This document shows, piece after piece, positions 19,601-31,443 of a stretch of 64,000 nucleotides of DNA. Numbering within the stretch: the first letter of the stretch is position 1; every line of letters starts with the position of its first letter. A program made the position numbers and the translations under genes. The stretch comes from Termitomyces sp. T153 (Eukaryota; Basidiomycota; Agaricomycetes; Agaricales; Lyophyllaceae): contig JACKQL020000171.1 of the NCBI GenBank assembly GCA_018296165.2, positions 1 through 64,000 of the forward strand. Direction: 5' to 3'. The notes beneath the pieces are model-generated. The model worked only from the letters and a program-made list of their open reading frames with translations, was not told the origin of the DNA and did no database searches.

Positions 19601-22600
19601 CGCTCAAGTCAATTAAGATTTTTTTTTTTAATACGCCGGTTATGTCTATCTAGATTCTCCATCAAGATCAAGATCAAGAATTGCTCACAATGCTCTAGTC
19701 CTCGGCTTATATCCATTCTACGCTCTTCCACTTCCATTTAACCAATCATTCCCAAGCTCGCGGAATACAGCCGAGACAGGCACCGATGCACGCTTTGGGG
19801 GGGGGCCTACCTAGCTACCTAGCTACCCAAGCCGCCGAGTCCGCGAAGCGCGCATACAGAAGGCGAATTAGTAACTCAAGCGGTCTCAGGCTCAGTCTCA
19901 AGCAAAAAAAGAAGAACTTTTTTCATGTGGCGCATTCCTTACACACACATGCTATACTACCCGGGTTCGCGGGGGTTCCCCTGCTTCCCTTCGCTGCTTC
20001 GGTTCGGTTTGGATCTTGATCGTCGCTACCGAAGCTGGAAAGGAAGAGTAGGTTTTTTTTGGGTTGAGTTCGTCGTCGTTTGTTGTTGTTGTTGTTGTTG
20101 TTGTTGTTTTTTTTTGAGTGTGTAGTATACTATAGGATACTAATGTAGCAGTGCAGATTCGATACAGCACACGACCGACTCCAAAGAGAGAAGAGGAGTT
20201 TCCAAAGAAAACGAAAACGAAAACGAAAAAGAAAAAAGAAGGATAGAAACCGGCGATCTCCGTACGCTACGCCGGGGACTCACTTACTCTAGAACCCGCG
20301 AACCACACTAGCATCATTCTCAAAAAACCAAAACCAAAAACACCCAACCAAAATCGAAGCTCCCTCCCAATCAGTCATCAGGTCATCAGTTCTTCCCCTT
20401 CCCCTGTTCCTTTTTAGACTTTTCGTATTCCCCATTCCTCATGAAATAACCTTTTTTTTCTCTGTTCGCCTTTTCTCGTTCTCGGGTTCCTGGGTTAGGC
20501 TACGTTATCAAGACGCCGGGGGCCGGGGGCTTTGTGTTATGTATACTTTGTGTAATGTGTACTTGTGTATCTGTGTATCTGTGTTATCCCGTATCCCCGC
20601 CTTGGTATGGTATGGGTTATGCTTATGCTTATGCTTATGCTTATGATGGCCGGACACCCCGTGACTGTGACTCTGAACGACGACGACGACGTACATTAGG
20701 ATTTATCGTGAATCTTGAATCTTGACCCAATAGGCCCCATCCCCCCTCACCCCCCCCCGTGTGTGCGTGTGCGCGCGCTAACGCGTTTGGGATAATGATC
20801 CCCGGTGAAATCGCACACTTGTGCGAATGCGGATGCCTATGCACGAACCCCCAAAGCCCCAAAGCCCCCCCACGTCGTCAAGTCGTGTTCAAAGTCCCAC
20901 CAAAAACCAAAAACCAAAAAGAAGTAATCGAAACAATCAGTGAGTCTTATCGATTCATCGCCCTCTTCCTCTCCTTCCCCTTCTTATCCTCCTTCTTATC
21001 CTCCCTCACAACGCCTTACATCACATCACATCACATCACATCACATCGCCAACAAAAATCAAAACCCTCTGATTCTTGCTTTTTGACTCTACCTCTACCT
21101 CTGGGGCTAACGGCCAACAAGGTAACAAGGTAACAAGGTAACAAGGTAACAAGGTAACAAGGTATAAGCTCCAAGCTCCAAGCTTCGCGTTCGCTTCGAG
21201 AGTTTCCATCACCACCACCACCGCCCGGCTACCTGTTTACGCGATCAAGTCACCGAAACGACGCCGATGCCGACAACGGTTCTGCTTCTTCTACTGCTGC
21301 TTCGTCGAGGTGTGTAGTACGTTACGTTACGTTACGTACTATGCCTTAGTGTTTTAGTGTTAGTGTTAGTCTTGGAGATGCGATGCGATGCGAATCTCTG
21401 AAACTGAAAACTGTAAACGTTGAGTGAGCCGGCGGCGGCGTCGGCTGCTGCTGCTGCTGCTGCTGCCAAGTATACTGTATACTGTAATATATATAATATA
21501 TGTAAGTGGAGTGGGGCCTTAAGACGTGGATGTGCTACGGTAGTTTTTATCGTGGGTTGATTGTGGTTGGTTGTGGTTACGAGTGGGTGAGTGAGTAAGT
21601 AAGTAAGCTCGAGCTCGCGTTCGGTGCCAGTGTCCACAGTGTCCACAACGTCCGAGTCCGACAATACGAATACGTTGTTCATGGATAAAGCTAAAGCTTA
21701 CGACGTGCATGTGCCACACTCGCATGAAGTCTTAGTGTGTGTCGATGTCGATGATCTCGCGGTACGTGGTGTATCTCTTTGTTTGCACAAGTGGGAACTG
21801 GCGTTCTCTAATTCCAATTCCAGTGTCAGTATTCACTGGCGTGCTTGTACGACGTTCGCGGATCGATGTAGATGATGAAACTCCTTCCAGAATCGAGTAT
21901 CTGCGAATGGATGAGTACGTACGTACGTACAAACTAAGGTATGTAGTATGTAAATCAATCTCAGAATACAGCACCCGAGTGTCGAGAGTCAACGGAACAC
22001 CAAAACAAAAAACATCAAGTAGAGATTCAACGGAGTGGATTGTGGATCCTGGTGATAAGCAAGCAAGCAAGTAAGCAAGCAAAGCAAACAGATCTAGATC
22101 TCTACTCCTGCCCAGTCGTGTGCACACCACACCACAGCACACTACAAACCCTCTCAACACATTGCACGGCCCATGTCATCCAGGGAGGGAAAATGTACAG
22201 AGTACAGCGGTCCACGTCGCTCGATCACTCACTCAGCATGCGTGCGCAGCGTGTGAGTAGATATATGGAATGCTGAACACAGTAGACTCTGTCGTATTCA
22301 CGAGGGATCCAGGACCGACGAAACGGGAACGAGAGCGAGAGGCCCATCGTGGTTCTCACTTGAAGTAACCGACGTTGTTGAAATATAATTCCAGTGCCAG
22401 TATTCACTGGTGTGCTTGTACGACGTTCGCGGATCGATGTAGATGACGATGATGGATATGTACGTACAAACTAAGTATGTATGTAAATCAATCACCAAAC
22501 ACAAGAAACGAAAAACATCAAGGTGGAGGTGTACTGTGGATCCTGGTGATACGCAAGCAATCGTTGTGCACACTGCACTAGAGACGCGTGCATGGTACTC

Positions 22601-22980
22601 GATACACGGCCCAAGTGCAGAGTCCAGCGCGCGCACGACGTGCACGTGGAGATCAAACGACGATCGTGCTTCTTGACAGGGCTTGGACTACGTCTGGTTG
22701 TGGGCGGGCGGTGGGGTGGTACGTACAGCCCCCGGGAAGCAAGGGCGCAGGCGTAAGCTGGAGCGGGGGGGCAGACCTGGCAACGGTTTTAATGGCGGCA
22801 GAAATAGGTTTAGTCGCCGGAGTGGTATTAAGGTTAGAGATTGGGTGTGCCAGGGCCAGGGGGACATGATAAATAAATAATACGAGAGGGCCGCGGGATT
22901 TGGGGGAATCGCCGTATAGGGGGAGAGAAAAAGAAAGCGGAGGGCGTCTGAGTCTGCTTTTGACACCCACCATCGCCTGT
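19600..22980. repeat. Microsatellite-rich intergenic block upstream of the Zn2Cys6 gene
   Basis: I see no gene here. Simple arrays are frequent: (GTT)n 20,079-20,112; AAACGA-type 20,213-20,232; (GCTTAT)n 20,618-20,646; CATCA-type 21,014-21,046; an 8-mer GTAACAAG array 21,116-21,164; GTTAC/ACGTTAC near 21,318-21,345; (CTG)n 21,447-21,466; GTACGTAC runs near 21,915. Most long open frames in this stretch are by-products of these arrays. The block probably serves as a long 5' intergenic region. Confidence 0.7.
21800..22570. repeat. Direct duplication D1/D2 (about 21,805-22,060 and 22,385-22,565)
   Basis: Both copies share ATTCCAGTG.CAGTATTCACTGG, GTGCTTGTACGACGTTCGCGG and ATCGATGTAGATGA, then GTACGTACAAACTAAG, GTATGTAAATCAATC and GGATCCTGGTGATA. 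The second copy lacks internal parts of the first. There is no coding content and the copies differ by many small indels, so the duplication is not recent. Confidence 0.7.
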
Positions 22981-22987
22981 GCCAGCC

Positions 22988-23855
22988 ATGTTCCCGTCGT
23001 GGCAGCACGCGCTCTACCCGCCCGCCGATCCCTGGCCCGAGTTCCCCGACCCCTCCGCGCCGCCCCCGCTGCCGCCCGGCCCCTATACGGCCCACGACGT
23101 CCTCGCGCCGCGCCTCGCCCTCGCCGGCTCCCTCGACCCCGCCACCGGCATCTTCTACCGCTCCCCCGAGCACCCCCGTCTGCGCACCGCCCAGGCCTGC
23201 GAAAAGTGCCGCACCCGCAAGGCCAAGTGCAGCGGCGAGCACCCCACCTGCAAGCGCTGTGCCACGCGCGGGCTCGTGTGCGAGTATGCAAAGGAGGGAC
23301 GCGTCCGCGGGCCCAACAAGCCCAAGCCCAAGACTGGCGCCAAACAGGAGACGCTGGACGCCGACATCGCCGCCGTCCCAGCGCCACCCCCGCAACACCG
23401 CCGCCACTCGGAGGGCCGCGCCGTCCGCCCGCGCCCATCGAACCTGCGTCTCGAGCGCCCACGGCCCGCGCCACACGCCGAGCTCTACCCCTCGGGCCGG
23501 CGCAGCAGCTGCAGCAGCGGCGGCAGTCTGTGCGTTGCCTCACTTGTCAAACTTACTGCTGCTGACATACACACGCAGGCCATCGTCCGCCGTCTCGTCG
23601 ACGTTTGATCTGTCCCCGTCGCAGCCACAGCCACAGGCATTTGCGAGCACAGAGTACCCGCCCGGCACGCACATCCACCAGCTCACACACGAGCACCAGC
23701 AGCGTCTTTTCGCAGACTTTGAGTCGTATCCCCCGCAGCCATCGTACCCCCTCCAGATGCCCCTCCAGCCCCACTGCCACTGGCCCGCCCACTTTGACTA
23801 CTCCTACGACGCACGCGGGGGCGGCGCATACGCCCACCCAGAGTACCGCTCGTGA
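22988..23855 (+). CDS. Zn2Cys6 fungal transcription factor, 272 aa, two exons
   Basis: It encodes a fungal-type binuclear zinc cluster regulator. The model is join(22,988-23,529; 23,579-23,855), with a 49-nt intron GTGCGT...CGCAG. The zinc cluster lies at residues 71-98 (CEKCRTRKAKC, then CKRCATRGLVC), spacing CX2CX6CX6CX2CX6C, followed by EYAKEGRVRGPNK, a basic linker typical of basidiomycete members. The N-terminus is proline-rich and the C-terminus Gln/Pro/His/Tyr-rich with no fungal_trans middle homology region, so it is shorter than classical Gal4-type proteins. The start is ATG at 22,988; an in-frame upstream GTG is not needed. The gene is GC-rich with strong third-position C/G. It would bind DNA in the nucleus; its targets are unknown. 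Confidence 0.88.
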
Positions 23856-25740
23856 TTCCGTGCCCCATCTTTCTTGGTCTCTTACTCGTACCCATACTCA
23901 CACCCATACCGTACCTCGGACTCGGTCGGACAGGACATAGGACAGGACCTTCAACTTACACACCCGCTCGTAACTTCAACTGTATCATACTTGTTCGTAT
24001 GCAAGTCTCCATCCCCAAGAATGTAGTATAGTACTGAATATATAGATGTATGGGTACCCACCCCCCGCTGGTACACCGACGTTACGTGCGTACCACCGTC
24101 GAGTAAGTACCCACTCCATCCCCCTCGCACGCACTCCATTGCTACCTATCCCTCTGAATTCGAAAACGAGGGCTGCAAAGTCGTATAATTTCATCTTTTC
24201 TTTTGTGTGTTTCAGACTCGGGCCCGGGAGCGGAGACACCCATCTAATGTTGATTGAAATACCACTGATGGTCCAAGAACTAACTACGAGACGGAGACCA
24301 CAAATCAAAATCGAAATCGAACACGCGAACATGTACAAACCCCTCAAAATGCACCTTACCCTTCTCATCCCATCGCATACACGATATACGATGTCAGTGC
24401 GATGTCACGTTCACACTTCCACTTCCACGATCCACATGCAACCCCAAAAAAGAGATCCGGACCTCCTATACGTACGTATACCACTATCCGCCTCCGTCTT
24501 CCCCCTCTCCAGGACTGTTCATTCACACATCTAAATGTCCGTACTTGGTCATCGTCATCGTCATCGTCATCGTCATACTTATACACCTCGAACACATAAC
24601 ACAAATACATCAAGACCGAACGACCCTCGTTGTGCGTGCGCGTGCGCGTGCGCGCGAATCCTGACTGATATCGTACGTACTACGAACAAGAACAAGAGAG
24701 CGCTGGTCGTATTCTTCTCGTGTTATAGTCATACACTTACATCGCACTGACCATCGTACACTGCTTGCATAACCCCATACCTCATCTTCCCGCGAACTTG
24801 ATAAGACAACGACATAGACAACGACATTGACGACGACGACGACAACGACAACGACACGACGGGTCCACGACGGGGCCCAGGACCCTAGCACCCCACCCTA
24901 CCAAACGCAAAAGAAAACCCAAACACGAGGATAGGACGACACAACACACGTACTACGAACCACATGCAGTGGCGCTCGCGCGTGCGTGCGTGGTACGAAA
25001 CATCGAGTTGTAATTGAAAAAAAAAACCTCTGATTCTGATGGTTTACGAGGACTGATCAAGGGAACTTTGATTCGAGGCCTTAAGCTTGAACGCTCAGAA
25101 ATCGAAAAATCGAAAAATCGGAAATTGAACAAACGTCTCGAGATGTATGTACTTCCTATCCTAAAGTACGAAAGTAAATAAGGAAATATAGATAAATAAG
25201 TAGTCTTGGAAAGGGAGGGAAAAGAAATACTTGTACGCATACGTATAGGAGGTCCGGATCCTTTTTGTCTTGTCAGTGGACCGAGATCGAGATCGAGATC
25301 GTGTAAGTGTAAGTGTGAAACCTGACATCGCACTGACCATCGTACACCGCTCGCCTGAACTCCTCCTCGCGCCTCCCGCGAGCTTGATAAGGAACAAGAA
25401 ACAAGAAACGAAAAGAAGAAAAGACAAGAGGGAAGGGAAGGGGGTGGGGGCGTCGTGGATAACTTGGAAGGACGGGGGTCGGACATTCACACTCACACTC
25501 ACACCATACTTGATTGAGGGCTTGCGTGCGCTAAAGGCTCAACGTGCCCGTGCCCGTGCCCGTGCCGCGCGTTCAATGGTCAAATAACTAACCAAGTAAG
25601 AGCCCAGAGACCCGAAATCAAAAATCAAAAAATCAAAAAAATCAAAAAATCAAAAAATTGGAGCATGTACAAACCCCTCGAAATGCATGTTACACTTCTT
25701 GTCTAGCTAGTCTTAGAGAGGGAGGAAAGCGAAATACTGG
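23856..25740. repeat. Repeat-rich intergenic region downstream of the Zn2Cys6 gene
   Basis: I find no supported gene. The region contains (CGTCAT)n at 24,546-24,576, GACGAC/GACAAC arrays at 24,828-24,860, CGTGCGCGTGCG near 24,635, GAGATC repeats near 25,285 and A/T-rich AAAATC repeats at 25,620-25,660. Short modules recur: TATAGGAGGTCCGGATCC (25,243; 25,770; inverted near 24,455), ATCGCACTGACCATCGTACA (24,740; 25,327) and CATGCAGTGGCGCTCGCG (24,963; 26,283). Confidence 0.65.
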
Positions 25741-25744
25741 GACT

Positions 25745-27075
25745 GGGACTGGGACTGGTATAGTGACGTATAGGAGGTCCGGATCCATTTTGTCTTTGTC
25801 TTGGCCAGTGATGATGGCCAGACGACGGTCGTGCGTCATACGTCATGCGTCATGCGTCATACGTTATGCATCAAAGCCAACCCTGAACAGAACAAGCCAA
25901 CCCAAAGCCAAAGCCAAAGCTGGAGGGAAATGGAAAAAACTACGCAGAGGTAAACGCGAAGCACATGATGCGTGATGCGTGATACTACCGCGATTCGCAT
26001 TGGGGGCGGGGGGGGGGCGTACGTACGAAGGCAGGACCGATGAACACAATTACAATCACGACGGCACAACGCGCACCCACCCCACCAAACGCAAAAGGAA
26101 ACCCGGAACCCGGAACCCCAAACCCGGAACCCCAAACCCAAACACACACGACACGACACGACACGACACGACGAATGAATTTGACAAGGCAAGGCAGGGC
26201 AACACACAACGCGACACGACACGACACGACGAATGAATTCGACAAGGCAAGGCAAGGCAACACACATACGTACTACGATCCACATGCAGTGGCGCTCGCG
26301 CTGCGAATCGCGAATCGTGCGTGCGTGGGTGCGTGCGTGGGTGCGTGGAACCGAGCCGTATGCGGACTTTGGAGTTCCTTTTTCTCTTGTTTTCCTTTTG
26401 GGAGGGGGGGGGGTGTACGCATGCACGCATGCATGCAGGGCTGAGAACAGAAACAGAACGAGGCACGCACGCGCGTGGTCGTATAACTTTCGTTGACAGG
26501 CAGGCATGCTGCCAGCCAGCCAGCAGGGGGGGGGGGGTGGAGTGTATCCTGTGATGAGTCGCCAAAACCTAATGAAAGCGGAAGGGGGGGGGGCGATCCC
26601 CGGACGGGCGATCCACAGACGATTTACGATTTACGATTTACGATTTAGACGGAGTGTGGGTTGAGGTACGGTGGGGAGGTTGGATGATTTGGTGCTCGGG
26701 GTGCTTGTGTTTGGCTTGGGGACGAGAAATGAAGCGTGCGTGCATGTTTGTGTCTGCGTTTGTGGTGGGGGTGAAATGGAGAAATGAGGAGCGGGTGGAT
26801 GAGTACGTAGACGTAGACGTAGACGTTAGGGGTGGTTCTAGCGCCACTCAGACGCAGAGCGCCGCTGTCTAGGTAAAAAAAAAAATTCAGCCCGAAGCGG
26901 TGGTTCTAGCGCCTCTTTCATAGGTACCCATACTCAGGTGCACTACGCGCGCACAAAGGAAGTCGGACAGGTGTCGTTGTTGGCCCTTGGCCCTTGGCCT
27001 TTTCTCCCCCCCGTCCGTATGGCGTTTCTGGCGTTTTTTTGGCGTTTTTTTTTTGGCGTTTTGACGTTTTGGCGT
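25745..27075. repeat. Segmental duplication, copy A1
   Basis: This copy matches A2 (27,815-29,050) through a series of shared blocks in the same order: the GGAGGTCC module, GACGACGGTC.TACGTCAT, ATTGGGGGCGGGGG with CGTACGTACGAAGGCA, ACACGACACGACGAATGAATT, TTTGGAGTTCCTTTTT, TGTACGCATGCA, CGATTTACGATTTA, TGGTTCTAGCGCC (twice) and GTCGGACAGGTGTCGTTGTT. The long open frames are produced by simple arrays such as (ACACG)n at 26,146-26,175. Confidence 0.8.
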
Positions 27076-27081
27076 CCTGTC

Positions 27082-27800
27082 TCTTGGTCCGTTGGGTAAA
27101 AGGGTTGATCTCGGGTGGCATATTGCACGGCGGTCGGTGAACCGGAATGAGCAACGTTAGAGCTTTTTTCCCTTTTCTTATCTCAAGTCGAGGGTGATAT
27201 CAGAGTATGAAGACAGCAGACTCGTCAGCGTGTGACTCAGACAGGCAGGGAGGGAGGATAGAGCAATGATTTTGATGTATTTTTGGTCTACATGTTTTTT
27301 CATCAAAGTCCAGCAAAGAGTCTGGTGTGACCTTGACAAGAGAAAGTAGCGATGCTATATGGACTCGGAGAAGTTTCTTCGTTGTCATAGAAAAGCTTTG
27401 TTGGAAAGTAACGACCCAAAGCCTGGCGTCCCAAGCAATCGAAGCTTCAGACGAATGATGATGATGGATCGATCGGTGCTACTCTATCAGAATATCGTTG
27501 GTGATGCTTAAGCTTGTCATCTAGAAGATTGAGTGTCTTGACCTTCGACAAAGGTGGTCCTGAAGAGTCTCCGATGTGGGTTGAGTTACAAAATGATTGT
27601 AAAAATTAAAAAAAAAAAACGCGAGAAACTGTTTGCACGTGGCCATTGAGTCAGTCGGCTACTTCCGCGTAGGCAGCCCAATCCTTCTTTGAATAGACCA
27701 AATGTCCTTTTGAGAAGATCTATCAAGTCATCAAAAAGAATCCTGAATTTCATCATGGCTCGCCAAAAGAAGTAGGATCATTTTCATCAGGATGAAGAGA
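27082..27800. repeat. Segmental duplication, copy B1
   Basis: This copy is closely similar to B2 (30,076-30,795). It starts TCTTGGTCCGTTGGGTAAAA and contains CACGGCGGTCGGTGAACCGG, GATGATGATGGATCGATC, TACAAAATGATTGTAAAAAT and a shared end ATCATTTTCATCAGGAT. Both copies carry comparable broken minus-strand frames (SILPPCLSESHADES versus ALSSLPPCLSHMLTS), so a small gene or element may once have been here. No family is recognisable. Confidence 0.8.
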
Positions 27801-27814
27801 AAAAGAATACTGGT

Positions 27815-29050
27815 ACTGGCATACGTATAGGAGGTCCCTTTGTCTTGCCAGTGATGATGTTGATTAAGCAGACGACGGTCATACGTCATACGTCATACAT
27901 CAACGCCAACCCTTAACAGAACAAGCCAAAGCCAGAGGAAAAAACTATGCGGAGGTAAAGGTAAAGTACATGATGCATGATGCGTGATACTACTGCAACT
28001 CGCATTGGGGGCGGGGGCGGCGTACGTACGAAGGCAAGACCGATGAACATAACCACAACGGCACAACGCCCACCAAACGAAAAAGGAAACCCGAAAACCC
28101 AAACACACACGACACGACGAATGAATTCGACAAGGCAACACACATACGTACGTACGTACTACGAACTACATGCGGTGGCGCTCGCGCTGCGAATCGCGAA
28201 TCGTGCGTGGGTGCGTGGAACCGAGTCCGTATACGGACTTTGGAGTTCCTTTTTTCGTTTCCTCTTTTCGTTTCCTTTTTTCCTTTTCCTTTCCTTTGTT
28301 CTTTTTGGATTTGAATTTGGATTTGGATGTGGATGTGGATTTGAATGTGGATTTGGATGGGGGGGGGGTGTACGCATGCATGCATGCAGGGCTGAGAACA
28401 GAACGAGGCACGCGTGGTCATATAACTTTCGTTGACAGCCAGCCAGCCAGGGAGGGGGTGTGTATCTTGTATCTTGTGATGGGTCGCCAAAACCGTGATT
28501 GTGATTGAGTCGCCTAAAACCTAATGAAAGCGGAAGGGGGGGGCGATCCTCGGACGGGCGATCCACAGACAGGCGATTTACGATTTAGACGGAGTTTGGG
28601 TTGGGGTGGGGGTGGGGAGGTTGGATTTTGTTGGGGTTTTTACTTGTTGATTTGTTGGTTGGGGTGGTTGGGGAGACGGAATGAAGCGTGCGTGCGTGCA
28701 TATGCATACACGCATGCGTGCCTGTGTCTGCATTTGTGGGGTGAAATGGAGAAATGAGTGGGTGGAGTGTGTACGTAGACATAGACGTAGACGTAGACGT
28801 AGGGGTGGTTCTAGCACCACTCGGACGGAGAGCGCCGCTGTCTATGTGTAAAAAATTCAATCCGAAGCGGCGGTTCTAGCGCCTCTTTCATAGGCACCCG
28901 TACATAGGTGCACCACGCGTGCACAAAGGAAGTCGGACAGGTGTCGTTGTTGGCCCTTGGCCCTTTGTCCCCCGTCCGTCTGGTGTCTTTTTGGCGTCTC
29001 TTTAGCGTTTTGGCGTGCTTTTGGCGTTTTGGCGTCCTGTCCGTCTATCT
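27815..29050. repeat. Segmental duplication, copy A2
   Basis: This is the second copy of the A segment (see 25,745-27,075), shortened mainly by contraction of simple repeats. It ends in a GTCT array (29,041-29,094). Together with B1/B2 it shows that an A-B block was duplicated in direct orientation. Confidence 0.8.
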
Positions 29051-29059
29051 GTCCGTCTA

Positions 29060-29094
<35 letters not shown>
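29041..29094. repeat. (GTCT)n microsatellite
   Basis: A run of TGTCTG/GTCT units with a few GTCTATCT variants at its start lies at the junction between A2 and the insert that separates A2 from B2. Confidence 0.9.
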
Positions 29095-29394
29095 GGGATT
29101 ATTAAGGACCCGACTCGATTCGATTCGACTCGGGTCCGAGGGCAGTGGGATCGGCGTATTTGGGGTTAGGTTGGGTTAGGCTATTAAGCATAATCAGAAC
29201 ATAGGCGCGTGGATTGCGATTACGCCGCCACTGCCGGTAGGGCCTGGTCGGTCTGTTTGTTTGTTTAGTATCTGGTATGTGGTACCTCGTCTCGTGTACG
29301 TGTTGAGGATGGGATGGGAGTGTGTGATGAAAATGAAGTGAGGGTACATACGTGCCGAAGCAGTACTTGGACCTGAACGTGCGCAATGGATGCA

Positions 29395-30060
29395 ATCTGG
29401 GGATGGGAACGTCAATCAATGGCGATTACTTTCTTTTTTTTTTTTGGTCGTGATTCTGACGCAACGTACGTACGTACTTGCTTACCTTACTTACGGGCCT
29501 GGATTTACTTTATATATATGCGTGTGTTGTGCTGGGCTTGGCTGTAATCTTCGTGCAGCTGATCTATTGCTTATTGCGTGTTGAACGAGGGTCTTCTTGC
29601 GTCGTGTCCGATGTGCAGGTCGTTCATCAACGAGCGAGAAGGCGGACGATGGCGTCTCTTCTCTCTCCCATCTTACGCGAAGCTCCGTGGAACGCGTCAA
29701 TTGTGAGATCACGGTGCCGGTGTTTACGAATCTGGGAGGGGGAACGTCAATCAATTGCGTTTACTTCTGTTTTTTGTTTGGTTGTGATTCTGATGCAACG
29801 TACATACTTACCTTACTTACGGGCCCAGATTTACTTTATATATGTGTGTGCTGGGCTTTGTGCAGCTGATCTATTGCTTATTGCGTATTGAACGAGGGTC
29901 TTCTTGCGTCGTGTCCGATGTGCAGGTCGTCTATTACCTGAAACGAGGAACAAGTGGGATGACAATGGCGTCTCCTCTCTCTGTCATCTCACGCGAAGCT
30001 GGATGGAACGCGTCAATTGCGTTCAACGGGCTTCTGGGATGGGATGGGAAAATACAAAAC
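29395..30060. repeat. Tandem duplication C1/C2 (about 29,395-29,735 and 29,740-30,060)
   Basis: Both units share GGGAACGTCAATCAAT, TGATTCTGA.GCAACGTAC, CTTACCTTACTTACGGGCC, TTTACTTTATATAT, CAGCTGATCTATTGCTTATT, GAACGAGGGTCTTCTTGCGT and CGTGTCCGATGTGCAGGTCG, followed by ATGGCGTCTC and ACGCGAAGCT. The TATA-like TTTATATAT and the ordered ATG suggest a duplicated promoter-plus-5' exon of a gene that I cannot identify. Confidence 0.75.
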
Positions 30061-30075
30061 GTGAGAACTCACTAG

Positions 30076-30795
30076 TCTTGGTCCGTTGGGTAAAAGGGTT
30101 GATCTCGGGTGGCATATTGCACGGCGGTCGGTGAACCGGAATGAGTAGCGTTGAAGCTTTTTTTCCCTTTTCTTATCTCAAGTCGAGGGTGATTGAGAGT
30201 ATGAAGGCAGCAGACTCGTCAGCATGTGACTCAGGCAGGGAGGGAGGGAGGATAGAGCAATGATTTTCTTATGTGTTTGTGGTGTACATGCTTTTTCAAC
30301 CAAGTCCAGCAAAGAAGCATGGGGAGGTAGGTCTGTTATGGCCTTGACAAAGGCCGCCACCTGCAGAGAAAGTAGCGATGGTATATGGATTCCTTGTCAC
30401 AGAAAAGACTTCTAATAACAGAGCCTCTTGGAAAGTAACGACGAAAGCGCGGCGTCTCGAGCAATCGAAGCTACAGATGAATGATGATGATGGATCGATC
30501 AGTGCTACTCTATCAGAATATCGTTGATGATGCTTCAGCTTGTCATCTAGAAGATTGAGTCTCTCGACCTTCGTTGAAGGTGGTCCCGAAGAGTCTCCGA
30601 TGTGGGTTGGAGTTACAAAATGATTGTAAAAATCAAAAAAAAAAACGAGAAGAAGTTTGCACGTGGCTATGTATCATCAGATCAGTCGGGGCAGCCCAAA
30701 CCTTCTCTTAATAGACCAAATGACCTTTTGAGAAGATCTATCAAGTCATCGAAAAGAACAATGGATATGGGGATCATTTTCATCAGGATAAAGAG
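30076..30795. repeat. Segmental duplication, copy B2
   Basis: This is the partner of B1 (27,082-27,800). Its right end coincides with the return of CG-free transposon sequence shortly after 30,860, so the duplicated block borders the repeat compartment. Confidence 0.8.
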
Positions 30796-30799
30796 AACG

Positions 30800-31443
30800 C
30801 AATTCAATTAACTTTGGTGTCCGCTGCGGATTTCGTACCAATGCAAAGTTGGTAGAAATACAAGCACAGGAGACTATGCGCTGTAGCTGCTGCTGGGATG
30901 ATTGAGGCTGAATGATCGGATTAGAAACAGCTAAGGAGACACATGCATGACAGGATAAATTGTGGTCATGCTCAATCACCTTGTCCAGTGCCAGTACTGC
31001 CCTCAAGACACACAGAAGGATTGTGCCAAGGAAGAAAAGGGATGGAAATCAGGAAAAGATGGCTGATGATGGCCACGCATACTCATACGTTGGCATCTAC
31101 ATCTGGAAAGTGACTGAGCTTGATCAATCCCACTATGAATCCTCCAAAGAAGCAGAAATCATTCATTATTGAGGTGAAGGAGTCCTTCACATTTGGTCCT
31201 CAGCAGCAGATTGAATCTGAAGATCAGCTTCTTTATGCCTTTGTCTCTGCTGGCTAGTCATGGAGTGCTATTATGAAAATTACCAAGTTCTTTCACGATT
31301 ATATTTCTGGTGCGCATCTTCCTGGCAGGGTGATCTTGGAGTCTCAAGTTTATGCTTGGTTCTGACTGCAGCCTGCCACTCATCTCCTTCCTTGATGTGC
31401 ACATTGTTGTAGCCCCAGCAGACATCCAACTTAGTGAAGTAGT
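30800..31443. other. Transposon debris without an assignable family
   Basis: Base composition changes to CG-poor within this stretch. A plus-strand frame MNPPKKQKSFIIEVKESFTF at about 31,131-31,240 is open for some 35 codons and then stops. Near 31,400-31,440 the minus strand repeats the RT segment found at the window start ([12 protein letters not shown]). Nothing here looks like a host gene. Confidence 0.4.

Noticed and set aside
21116..21164. Regular 8-bp array, considered as a CRISPR-like or telomeric repeat
   Set aside because: It is a perfect microsatellite without spacers and does not match TTAGGG; the genome is eukaryotic.
22979..22987. Upstream GTG start for the Zn2Cys6 protein
   Set aside because: It adds only three residues before the ATG at 22,988, and fungal nuclear genes normally start at ATG.
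22653..23543. 296-codon and 262-codon minus-strand frames opposite the Zn2Cys6 gene
   Set aside because: They are by-products of very high GC and biased third positions of the plus-strand gene; Arg/Gly/Ala-rich with no domain.
25857..26565. Open frames of 130-216 codons in the A1 repeat
   Set aside because: They follow simple arrays (ACACG, GTGCGTG) and are not preserved in the homologous A2 copy.
29155..29185. GGGGTTAGGTTGGGTTAGGC resembles telomeric repeats
   Set aside because: Only two imperfect TTAGG units are present, with unrelated sequence on both sides.
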